From contig NZ_JAUSYS010000001.1 in the NCBI RefSeq assembly GCF_030817015.1, forward strand, positions 3,968,001 through 4,032,000: a stretch of 64,000 nt of DNA, in the 5' to 3' direction. This DNA comes from Arthrobacter sp. V1I7 (GTDB taxonomy: Bacteria; Actinomycetota; Actinomycetes; Actinomycetales; Micrococcaceae). The translations under genes and the position numbers were made by a program. Below the pieces are notes generated by a model that searched no databases, had not been told where the DNA came from, and worked only from the letters and a program-made list of their open reading frames with translations. Below are positions 43,516 through 50,477 of this stretch, piece after piece (position 1 is the first letter of the stretch; each line of letters begins with the position of its first letter).

Positions 43516-44120
43516 GCACCGGCCTGGTCGAGGGGCTGGCTGCCGTCAGTTACCCAACGATCGGGCATTTCCTGGAGGACGGTTTTGTGGATCCGGCCAT
43601 CCAGTCGCTGCTCGACGGCGTCAAGATGGCCGGGCCAGCCGTCACGGTGCGCATCTCAGATCACGACGCATTCGCCATGAACCGCGCCTTGCTGGAGCTG
43701 TATCCCGGCGCTGTGCTGGTCGTGGACATGTCCGGTGACCACCGGCACGCGCCCGTGGGCGCCGTCACCGCCGCGGCGGCCACCGCGCAAGGCGCCGCGG
43801 GCGTCGTCGTCGACGGCGTAGCCACCGACCTTGTGGAACTCCGCGCCACCGGCCTGCCGGTCTTCGCCCGCGGAACTTCATGCCTGACCACCAAAAGAGT
43901 CCACAGCGGCGGCTCCGCGGTGAACGTCCCGGTGCAGTGCGGCGGCGTCCGGGTCAATCCGGGCGATTGGGTGCTCGGAGACGACAACGGGGTGATTGTC
44001 CTGGCCCCGCAAGCCGCGGCCGATGTACTAGGGCAGGCGCTCGCCTCGGACGCCGCCGAACCGGCGCTGCTGGCACGGATCGCCGCCGGCGAGCCGCTGG
44101 AAACAGTACTGGCGATCTGA
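43512..44120 (+). CDS. RraA-family protein (aldolase/decarboxylase-like)
   Basis: A 202-residue protein of the RraA / HMG-CHA aldolase family: VSYPTIGHFLEDGF, MAGPAVTVRI, VLVVDMSGDHRHAPVGAVTA, and GVVVDGVATDLVELRATGLPVFARG. Metal-dependent members cleave 4-hydroxy-4-methyl-2-oxoglutarate or decarboxylate oxaloacetate; others inhibit RNase E. The usual GGVVVDGAVRD site is altered to GVVVDGVATD, so the catalytic Arg/Asp arrangement should be checked before calling it an aldolase. Coupled to the RidA gene. Confidence 0.85.
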   Translation: MSTGLVEGLAAVSYPTIGHFLEDGFVDPAIQSLLDGVKMAGPAVTVRISDHDAFAMNRALLELYPGAVLVVDMSGDHRHAPVGAVTAAAATAQGAAGVVVDGVATDLVELRATGLPVFARGTSCLTTKRVHSGGSAVNVPVQCGGVRVNPGDWVLGDDNGVIVLAPQAAADVLGQALASDAAEPALLARIAAGEPLETVLAI

Positions 44121-44149
44121 CGGACGGCGGGGTTCGGGCAGGGATGCGG

Positions 44150-44155
44150 TAGAAC
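44150..44155 (+). promoter_or_regulatory. -10 box, leaderless-type promoter
   Basis: TAGAAC with a 6-nt gap to the ATG at 44162. Confidence 0.5.
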
Positions 44156-44161
44156 TTAACC

Positions 44162-44701
44162 ATGAACGTTCGCACTCCTGACCCGAATCCCGGCTGGCTC
44201 TCCGAAGACGATTTGTTCGAGGCGCGGGGCAGGCTGCCGATGGTCTACGTCGAGGCCGTGCCCGTCAGGCTGGATCCGCTCGGGTTCGTGAACGAAGTCG
44301 GTACGCTGCTGCAGGCCGATGAGGACGGCAACATGATCCGGTCCCTCGTCTCCGGCCGCGTGCTCTACCGCGAGACCATCCGCGCCGCGCTCCTGCGCCA
44401 CATGGAGAAGGACCTCGGCCCGCTGGCGTTCCCGCAACTTCCCATCAGCCCGGTGCCGTTCACGGTCGCCGAATACTTCCCCGCCCCGTCCCACACCGGA
44501 TTTACCGATGACCGCCAGCACGCCGTCGCGCTGGCGTACATCATCCCCGTCACCGGCGAATGCTCGCCGCGGCAGGACGCCCTCGAGCTCACGTGGATGA
44601 CGCCCCAGGAAGTAATGAGCTCGGATGTGCAGCTCGAATTCAGCGGCGGCCGGGCGGCGCTGATCCGTCAGGCGCTGGCCTTCGCAGGCGTCGGCAACTG
44701 A
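44162..44701 (+). CDS. DUF4916 / NUDIX-like hydrolase family protein
   Basis: A 179-residue protein with the pattern PNPGWLSEDDLFEARGRLPM and VYVEAVPVRLDPLGFVNEVG seen in the actinobacterial DUF4916 (NUDIX clan) family. A NUDIX-box-like part follows (RSLVSGRVLYRETIRAALLR) but the canonical REUXEE core is not visible, so phosphohydrolase activity is uncertain. It stands alone with its own promoter. Confidence 0.75.
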   Translation: MNVRTPDPNPGWLSEDDLFEARGRLPMVYVEAVPVRLDPLGFVNEVGTLLQADEDGNMIRSLVSGRVLYRETIRAALLRHMEKDLGPLAFPQLPISPVPFTVAEYFPAPSHTGFTDDRQHAVALAYIIPVTGECSPRQDALELTWMTPQEVMSSDVQLEFSGGRAALIRQALAFAGVGN

Positions 44702-44830
44702 CCGCCGCCGGGCGGCCCCGGCGTGCCCGGCGGAGTCCCCGGGACGCTCGAGGCAACGCCGGCGTCCCTGACTTCACCACCTGCCTTTGTAGACTGTTGG
44801 GCGGACCATAAGAGAATTTAAGGACCCCCG

Positions 44831-45940
44831 ATGACCCACCCGCCAGCCTCCCGGAACTACAGCGAACAGCCGGCTGGATCCCTGCAGACCGGGCACCACC
44901 TGCTCCTTCCGGACGGCAAACGCTCCGCTGAGATCCAGCGTGTTGACGTAGAAACGGACGACTTCGGCACCCCCGCGCTGGTTCTCGCGACCCTGACTGG
45001 CGGCGGAATGCTGCGGATCGCTGCCGGTTCCGCCGTCTCGGTCCTGGACGCCCCCGAGCACGCGGCCGAGGTTCCCGCCCGCGGTGACATTCCCGACTTC
45101 GGGGTTACCGCCCGAGAGGACGGCGCCGGGAAGCCTCCCCCGCGTGGTACCAGCCCCGACGTCGACAACGGCACCGGTCGCGGCGGCGCCGGGAAGGAAG
45201 ACGCCGCAGAGGGCGCCACGCCGGATCCCGCCGCTGAAACTCCCGGCGCTCCCCCTGCGCCGCCCGCCGTCGTCGTCCCTCCCCTGCCTGCCGGGCCGCC
45301 GGCAGCGAGCGGCCCGAGCGAGGCGGACCTGGCACTGATCCCGTCCCCCGAGGGAACACCGGAATCCGTGGTGGAAGCGGCCGCGGCGGCACACCCGGAC
45401 GCCGTGGGCGTGCAGCTGCTCGCCGAGCGGCCGGTCAAGGGCATTAATACCAAGTCCGGCAGCTGCCTCAAGGACCTCAGCGATCTGGCGCACGAGCTGT
45501 TCATCCTCCGCAAGGACGCCGAGAACGCCCTCGCTGTCGCCGACCTGCTCAACGTCCTGCCCTTCGACGGGAACCCCGGACGGTGGGCATCGGTGGAGTC
45601 GGCCCTGGCGCTCTCCAGCTACATCTGCCGCAGGCTCGGGCAGGAGGAACGCGCCACCGTGTACGAGAGGCTCCTCCGCACGCCGGACACCATGGAAACG
45701 GACCCGTTCAAAGCCCGGATCAACGCCAAGGTGCGGCAGCGCTCGCTCAACGAACCGAATCTGTACGACAAGGAAATCTTCCGCTCGATCGACAGCTCGA
45801 ATCCGGATGCGGAACGGGAATGGCGCTTGCTGCGGCTGGAGGCGCTGCTGTTCCTGCGCGCGCATGGGGGCTCGGAGACGATCGGGGCACAGGAGCTGGA
45901 GCGCCGGATCGGCAACGAACTCGAGTCTGTCCGCGCCTGA
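44831..45940 (+). CDS. Hypothetical protein, possibly DUF6707-like
   Basis: A 369-residue soluble protein in three parts: an N-terminal beta domain (about 1-85, TGHHLLLPDGKRSAEIQRVD), a Pro/Gly/Ala-rich disordered linker (85-170), and a helical C-terminal domain (about 180-365, DLSDLAHELFILRKDAENAL and VESALALSSYICRRLGQEER) that resembles TPR-like repeats. AAGGA at 44820-44824 is 6 nt before the ATG, and TAGACT at 44790-44795 is a -10 candidate. Function unknown; the family guess is weak. Confidence 0.7.
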   Translation: MTHPPASRNYSEQPAGSLQTGHHLLLPDGKRSAEIQRVDVETDDFGTPALVLATLTGGGMLRIAAGSAVSVLDAPEHAAEVPARGDIPDFGVTAREDGAGKPPPRGTSPDVDNGTGRGGAGKEDAAEGATPDPAAETPGAPPAPPAVVVPPLPAGPPAASGPSEADLALIPSPEGTPESVVEAAAAAHPDAVGVQLLAERPVKGINTKSGSCLKDLSDLAHELFILRKDAENALAVADLLNVLPFDGNPGRWASVESALALSSYICRRLGQEERATVYERLLRTPDTMETDPFKARINAKVRQRSLNEPNLYDKEIFRSIDSSNPDAEREWRLLRLEALLFLRAHGGSETIGAQELERRIGNELESVRA

Positions 45941-45977
45941 CACTCGTTTGGCCCTACCCCGTTGCGGCCGGGCGTTG

Positions 45978-45983
45978 TAGATT
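45978..45983 (+). promoter_or_regulatory. -10 box, leaderless-type promoter
   Basis: TAGATT with a 6-nt gap to the ATG at 45990. Confidence 0.55.
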
Positions 45984-45989
45984 CGCCCC

Positions 45990-46715
45990 ATGACGAACAA
46001 TCTGAGCGTTGTGATCAACTCCGACGCGCAGCAGGTCTGGACGATGCTGCGCGAACCGTCCAAGGTGGCACAGTGGCACGGCTGGCAAGCTGATGATCAG
46101 GCCGCCGAGATCAATGAGATCTACTTCAGCCCCAATGTGGTCGAAGGCGCGGACCACACCTCCCTCGTGGTCGACGGCGGGGACGTCTTCACGCTGAAAC
46201 CGGTCCCGACCGGTACCGAGGTCAGCGTCACCCGGGCCGCGGTCGACCACAATTCCGAGTGGGCCGCATGGGATGAGGACATCACCCAGGGCTGGCTGAC
46301 CTTCCTTCAGCAGCTCCGCTTTGCCCTGGAACGGCATCCCCACGGAAAGCGCCGCACCATCTTCTTCTCCGTTCCCGGCACCGAGGGTTCGGTCATCGAA
46401 AAGCTGGGCGTCAACGATGTGCCGGCCCCGGGCGAACCATATTCGCTTACCCTAGACACCGGCGAGGAGATCTCCGGCAGGGTGTGGTTCCGGAGCAACC
46501 ATCAGGTGGGCCTGACGGTCCACCACTACGCCGAGCACGGCGAGGGACTCGTGATCGTAGCGGACCAGCCGTCCATCCCGGACATCCGGCCCGACGGCGG
46601 TTCCCTCGTGATCGTCTCCACCTACGATCTGGGGGCCCACCGGCTGGAGGAAGTTCGGAAGTACTGGGACACATGGCGGGCTGAGAACTACCCCACATCC
46701 GACCCGCTGCACTAA
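45990..46715 (+). CDS. SRPBCC (START-like) domain protein
   Basis: A 241-residue protein beginning with a SRPBCC pattern (SVVINSDAQQVWTMLREPSKVAQWHGW) that continues to about residue 120, followed by a second, similar part (about 125-240). The fold binds hydrophobic ligands in a deep cavity; no function can be assigned. Its own leaderless-type promoter and that of tgt immediately downstream suggest it is monocistronic. Confidence 0.75.
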   Translation: MTNNLSVVINSDAQQVWTMLREPSKVAQWHGWQADDQAAEINEIYFSPNVVEGADHTSLVVDGGDVFTLKPVPTGTEVSVTRAAVDHNSEWAAWDEDITQGWLTFLQQLRFALERHPHGKRRTIFFSVPGTEGSVIEKLGVNDVPAPGEPYSLTLDTGEEISGRVWFRSNHQVGLTVHHYAEHGEGLVIVADQPSIPDIRPDGGSLVIVSTYDLGAHRLEEVRKYWDTWRAENYPTSDPLH

Positions 46716-46736
46716 GGGTTGCCGGCTGTCAGCTGG

Positions 46737-46742
46737 CAGACT
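46737..46742 (+). promoter_or_regulatory. -10 box, leaderless-type promoter
   Basis: CAGACT with a 6-nt gap to the GTG at 46749. Confidence 0.45.
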
Positions 46743-46748
46743 TGAACG

Positions 46749-48056
46749 GTGCCAGCCATTCCTGAACCAGCCGCGCCGCCGCTCCAGCCCGCCCGGCAAT
46801 CCGAGTTTTCCTTCCGGGTCGGCAAACGCCTGAGCGAAAGCTGCTCGCCGTCGTCCGCTCAGCTGGCCGAAAACGGCGGGCCGTTCCTGGGCCGCACGGG
46901 CACCATCACCACGCCGCACGGAGAGATCCAGACGCCCGCGTTCATCGCGGTGGGCACCAAGGCCACGGTGAAGTCGGTGTTGCCGGAATCCATCGCAGAG
47001 CTGGGGGCGCAGGCCGTGCTCGCCAACGCCTACCATCTGTATCTGCAGCCGGGCGCGGAAATCCTGGACGAGGCGGGCGGGCTGGGCGCGTTCATGAACT
47101 GGCGGGGCCCCACCTTCACGGATTCCGGCGGGTTCCAGGTGATGAGCCTGGGCTCGGGCTTCAAGAAGGTCATCGATATGAAGACTGCGCCAGTTGCGGA
47201 TACCGCCGTCCCCGACGACGCCGTGGCACCCGGCAAGGAACGCTTGGCACACGTCGACGAGGAGGGCGTCTGGTTCAAGAGCCACCTCAACGGGGACCGG
47301 CACCGTTTCAGCCCCGAGATCTCCATGAACGTCCAGCACCAGATCGGCGCCGACATCATGTTCGCCTTCGACGAGCTGACCACGCTGCAGAACTCCCGCG
47401 GCTACCAGGAGGAATCCCTGGAACGGACCCGCCGCTGGGCCGAGCGTTGCATCACGGAACACTTCCGGCTCACGTCGGAGCGCGCCGGCAAACCGTACCA
47501 GGCATTGTTCGGCGTGATCCAGGGCGCCCAGTACGAGGACCTGCGGCGCAAGGCCTGCCGGGATCTCGGCGCGATGAACTTCGACGGCTTCGGCATCGGC
47601 GGGGCCCTGGAGAAGGAGAACCTGGGCACGATCGTGCGCTGGTGCAACGAGGAGCTGCCGGAGAACAAGCCGCGGCACCTGCTCGGCATCTCCGAACCGG
47701 ACGACATTTTCACGGCCATCGAAAACGGCGCGGATACCTTCGACTGTGTCTCCCCCACCAGGGTGGCCCGCAATTCGGCCTTCTACCACCCGACCGGGCG
47801 GTATAACCTCTCCGGCGCCAGGTACAAGCGCGACTTCGGCCCGCTGCAGGAAGGCTGCGACTGCTACGCCTGCCTGAACTACTCCCGGGCCTACATCCAC
47901 CACCTGTTCAAGGCCAAGGAGATGGTCTCCGCAACCCTGATCTCGATCCACAACGAGCGCTTCGTCGTAAAGCTGGTCGACGACGCCCGCCTCGCCATCG
48001 AGGCCGGCAACTTCTTCGAGTTCAAGGCCGAGACCCTGGCGCAGTACTACTCCTAG
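46749..48056 (+). CDS. tgt: tRNA-guanine transglycosylase
   Basis: A 435-residue enzyme that exchanges the guanine at position 34 of GUN-anticodon tRNAs for queuine or a precursor. TDSGGFQVMSLG (catalytic Asp near 125), FDGFGIGGALEKENLG, DCVSPTRVARN (nucleophile Asp) and the zinc site CDCYAC ... H are present. A 40-residue N-terminal extension and an insertion after GSGFKKVIDM are longer than in E. coli Tgt. No queuosine synthesis genes are visible, but the YhhQ-type precursor importer is 1.4 kb downstream, so this is probably salvage. Confidence 0.94.
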   Translation: MPAIPEPAAPPLQPARQSEFSFRVGKRLSESCSPSSAQLAENGGPFLGRTGTITTPHGEIQTPAFIAVGTKATVKSVLPESIAELGAQAVLANAYHLYLQPGAEILDEAGGLGAFMNWRGPTFTDSGGFQVMSLGSGFKKVIDMKTAPVADTAVPDDAVAPGKERLAHVDEEGVWFKSHLNGDRHRFSPEISMNVQHQIGADIMFAFDELTTLQNSRGYQEESLERTRRWAERCITEHFRLTSERAGKPYQALFGVIQGAQYEDLRRKACRDLGAMNFDGFGIGGALEKENLGTIVRWCNEELPENKPRHLLGISEPDDIFTAIENGADTFDCVSPTRVARNSAFYHPTGRYNLSGARYKRDFGPLQEGCDCYACLNYSRAYIHHLFKAKEMVSATLISIHNERFVVKLVDDARLAIEAGNFFEFKAETLAQYYS

Positions 48057-48070
48057 GCCCGGGCACCCTC

Positions 48071-48310
48071 CCGCCGAACTCGCCGGAGCCCTGCGGAGTC
48101 GTCAGGCTCCCGCCGAACTCGCCGGAGCCCTGCAGGGTCGCCGGAAGATTTGCGGCTTTCCGGCGAACCCGGGGCTTTCCGGCGAACCCGGGCCGGGCCG
48201 CTTCCCGCAGGGTGGGTGGACGCGCTCTCGAAACTCTTCGGATCGTCGAAGTCGCCGGAAGCACGTCGGGTCGCCGGAAATCTACGGCGATCCCGCAGCT
48301 GTCCGGCGAC
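48071..48310 (+). repeat. Dispersed intergenic repeat, copies B (left of AbiEi gene)
   Basis: CCGCCGAACTCGCCGGAGCC occurs at 48071 and again at 48110. The second is followed at 48138 by TCGCCGGAAGATTTGCGGC and then GGCTTTCCGGCGAACCCGG twice with a 19-bp period (48154, 48173). A degenerate block TCGCCGGAAATCTACGGC is at 48271. GCCGAA-to-TCGCCGG spacing (26 nt) is the same as in the copy right of the gene. No other feature is seen in the 320-bp gap. Confidence 0.75.
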
Positions 48311-48364
48311 GTCGCGTTTTCCACATAACGACGGCGGTACCTCCCGGGAGCTAATCGGGCGCGT

Positions 48365-48370
48365 GAGGCT
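48365..48370 (+). promoter_or_regulatory. Possible -10 box, leaderless-type
   Basis: GAGGCT with a 6-nt gap to the ATG at 48377; no ribosome site is visible. Confidence 0.35.
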
Positions 48371-48376
48371 TGTGGC

Positions 48377-49318
48377 ATGGCGAAACACGACTTCCTGGAA
48401 CTGCCTGGTACGGGCAACATGTGGCGCACCGAGCAACTGTTGGACCTCGGCTATGGCTCCCGTGCCATCAAATCGCTCCTGGACAACGGGGCTCTGGTCC
48501 GGCTGCGCTACGGCTGCTACCTCCGGGCCAGCCTCTGGAACGCCCAGTCCCAGATTGTCCGCAGCCGCCAACGGATCTTCGCGCACGCGCACGGCACCCG
48601 GACGACGTCGACCGGGGGCTTCGTCTATAGCCACACCTCTGCTGCACGGCTGCATGGCCTGTATCTCTGGGACGTGGACAATCTCATCCACCTCACACAG
48701 CCGGTGCGGCCATCGAATGAGCGCCACGGCAAGGATGTCCGCTGCCATACACGCCCGTTCGCCGACCACGAGGTAACCCTGGTGCGCGGGCTGCGGGCAA
48801 CTTCGCTGGAGAGAACGGCCGCGGACTGCGCCATGATGCTGCCCTATCGGAAGGCCCTGATCGTTATGGACCATGCCCTTCGACTCGGGGCGGATTCGGG
48901 CGCGATGCAGGCCATGGCGGATTCGCTGGACGGGCGCCGCGGCATAAGGACGTTCCGTCGTGTACTCGAAACTGCTGACCGTAGTTCGGAATCGCCTGGC
49001 GAAACCCTCACCCGGGAGCTGATCCTGCGGCTTCGGATTAAGGCGCCTGAGCCGCAGGTCGAGGTCACAACCCGGGTGGGAAGGCACCGCCTCGATTTCG
49101 CGTGGAAGGAAGAAAAGGTGGCTCTCGAATTCGACGGCAAGACCAAGTACTTCGACTACGAGCCAACCCCCGAGGTGCTCTTCGAGGAACGAAGGCGGGA
49201 AAAGGCTCTCATGGAAATGGGCTGGCGATTCCTGCGCATCGAGTGGAAGGACCTATTCCGGGAAGAGGAATTCAAGAACCGCTTGCTGCGCGCCTTGGCT
49301 GGCCGCTCCCAACCTTAG
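48377..49318 (+). CDS. AbiEi-type antitoxin domain / nuclease-fold (DUF559-like) protein
   Basis: A 313-residue two-domain protein. Residues about 10-60 resemble the AbiEi antitoxin winged helix (TEQLLDLGYGSRAIKSLLDN, then GALVRLRYGCYLRA). The C-terminal third resembles a PD-(D/E)XK / Vsr-like nuclease fold: VGRHRLDFAWKEEKVALEFD, then GKTKYF and LMEMGWRFLRIEWKDL. No AbiEii toxin gene adjoins it, so it is a solitary member of a common but uncharacterised actinobacterial family. It is inserted between tgt and yhhQ and flanked on both sides by copies of the same intergenic repeat. Confidence 0.8.
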   Translation: MAKHDFLELPGTGNMWRTEQLLDLGYGSRAIKSLLDNGALVRLRYGCYLRASLWNAQSQIVRSRQRIFAHAHGTRTTSTGGFVYSHTSAARLHGLYLWDVDNLIHLTQPVRPSNERHGKDVRCHTRPFADHEVTLVRGLRATSLERTAADCAMMLPYRKALIVMDHALRLGADSGAMQAMADSLDGRRGIRTFRRVLETADRSSESPGETLTRELILRLRIKAPEPQVEVTTRVGRHRLDFAWKEEKVALEFDGKTKYFDYEPTPEVLFEERRREKALMEMGWRFLRIEWKDLFREEEFKNRLLRALAGRSQP

Positions 49319-49438
49319 GCCGAATTCGCTGGAACCCCGCAGCGTCGCCGGAAGTTTGCGGCGAAGTCGCACGATTCCGGCGAACCGGGCGGGTGGACGA
49401 ACCCGGGCGGGTGGGCGAACCCGGGCGGGTGGGTGAAC
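49319..49438 (+). repeat. Dispersed intergenic repeat, copy C (right of AbiEi gene)
   Basis: Starts immediately after the stop codon: GCCGAATTCGCTGGAA (49319-49334), then TCGCCGGAAGTTTGCGGC (49345-49362) and TTCCGGCGAACC. It runs into a tandem repeat of GAACCCGGGCGGGTGGGC, about three 17-18-bp units starting at 49382, 49399 and 49417. The 16-mer is identical to that of copy A at 13561-13576. Confidence 0.75.
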
Positions 49439-49463
49439 CAGGCCCGGCCGGGTCGACGTCGGG

Positions 49464-50159
49464 TCAGGCCCCGTAGCTCGGCTCGCGCCTCTTGATCCAG
49501 CCGATCACGGCCGAAGTGACCGGGACGAACAGGAACTCCACCATCGTCTTGTATAGGAAGCCCACGAGGACGTAGTTCGCGAAGCTGCCGAAGTCGCTGA
49601 TTCCGATCACGGACGCGGCGATGCTGCAGAAAATCAGGGTGTCTACGAATTCGCCGGCCACGGAGGAACCCATGATGCGCGCCCACAGGGACTTCTCCCC
49701 CGTGCGTGCCTTCATCTTCACCAGGATCCAGGAGTTGATGGTCTGGCCGGCCAGGAACGCGAGCAGCGAGGCGAGCACGATCTGCGGGACCGGGCCGAGC
49801 GCACCCTCGAGGGCTGCCTGCTTGGAAGCCCCGAACTCGTCGTCGAACCCGGGCAGGGCAATGATGATCCAGTAGCAGACCGACGCGAAGACGGACAGCG
49901 CGAACGTGGTGGCGATGGCCCTCCGTGCCACCTTGAAGCCGTAGACCTCGCTGATGACGTCGCCCAGGATGTAGGCCAGCGGGAAGAGGAAGAAGCCCCC
50001 GTCGGTGATGATCGGGCCGATCGCCACGCCCTTGGACGCCCCGATGTTGGACAGGATCAGCACCACGGCCATGATGGCCAGCGTGATACTGAAGTACGGG
50101 GAACCGATCGAGGCGAATTTAGGCGGCGCCGGAGCCGGGAAAGTCTGGGCGGAAGACAT
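49464..50159 (-). CDS. yhhQ: Queuosine precursor transporter (YhhQ/DUF165 family)
   Basis: A 231-residue membrane protein with six helices. The family pattern is clear: ILSNIGASKGVAIGPIITDG, PLAYILGDVISEVYGFKVAR, and LLAFLAGQTINSWILVKMKA, with the acidic/polar residues of GDVISEVYG in the membrane. YhhQ imports queuosine precursors (preQ0/preQ1) in E. coli. With tgt nearby this supports a salvage route. The gene is transcribed toward tgt but on the opposite strand. No preQ1 riboswitch was recognised upstream. Confidence 0.92.
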   Translation of the reverse strand: MSSAQTFPAPAPPKFASIGSPYFSITLAIMAVVLILSNIGASKGVAIGPIITDGGFFLFPLAYILGDVISEVYGFKVARRAIATTFALSVFASVCYWIIIALPGFDDEFGASKQAALEGALGPVPQIVLASLLAFLAGQTINSWILVKMKARTGEKSLWARIMGSSVAGEFVDTLIFCSIAASVIGISDFGSFANYVLVGFLYKTMVEFLFVPVTSAVIGWIKRREPSYGA

Positions 50160-50324
50160 GGGTGGTCCGTTCGTAGTGGTTCGCTCGGACGCCCCGGATC
50201 CGCGTGGCGGACGAGGCCAGGGCAGCCGGCTGTATTAACACTGGGCGCTCCCGGCGGAACGACCGCCGGAACCGCCCTCCATTCTCTCACCCCGGAGGCG
50301 CCGGGAGAGCGCCAGGAGTTAACG

Positions 50325-50383
50325 ACGACGGCGGGCGGCCAGCTGCCGGAACCCAAGTCCCGCGGTCGGCCACCCGCCGTCGT
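50325..50383. repeat. Long-arm inverted repeat
   Basis: ACGACGGCGGGCGGCC (50325-50340) and GGCCACCCGCCGTCGT (50368-50383) pair over 16 positions with one mismatch and a 27-nt loop. It lies between the yhhQ upstream region and the end of the MHS transporter gene. Confidence 0.6.
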
Positions 50384-50407
50384 ACCCCATGCCGTCGTAC
50401 CCCCCCA

Positions 50408-50465
50408 TTTCGACGGTTCCCGGCGGATCGACTCTAAGCGTCGTGGGGGCAGGGAACCGTCGAAA
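50408..50465 (-). terminator. Hairpin after MHS transporter gene
   Basis: TTTCGACGGTTCCC (50408-50421) and GGGAACCGTCGAAA (50452-50465) are perfect 14-bp inverse arms with a 30-nt loop, starting 12 nt beyond the stop of the leftward transporter gene. Probably a terminator despite the large loop. Confidence 0.55.
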
Positions 50466-50477
50466 CGGCCCGGCGAC

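Noticed and set aside
44774..46063. 429-aa minus-strand frame covering the unknown gene and the SRPBCC start
   Set aside because: Arg/Gly-rich antisense shadow; the + strand genes have a ribosome site or a -10 box and sensible composition.
48377..49318. A complete AbiE toxin-antitoxin pair
   Set aside because: Only the AbiEi-like domain is present; no AbiEii nucleotidyltransferase gene lies on either side.
50160..50280. A preQ1 riboswitch before yhhQ
   Set aside because: No preQ1-I or preQ1-II type conserved core could be found on the minus strand.
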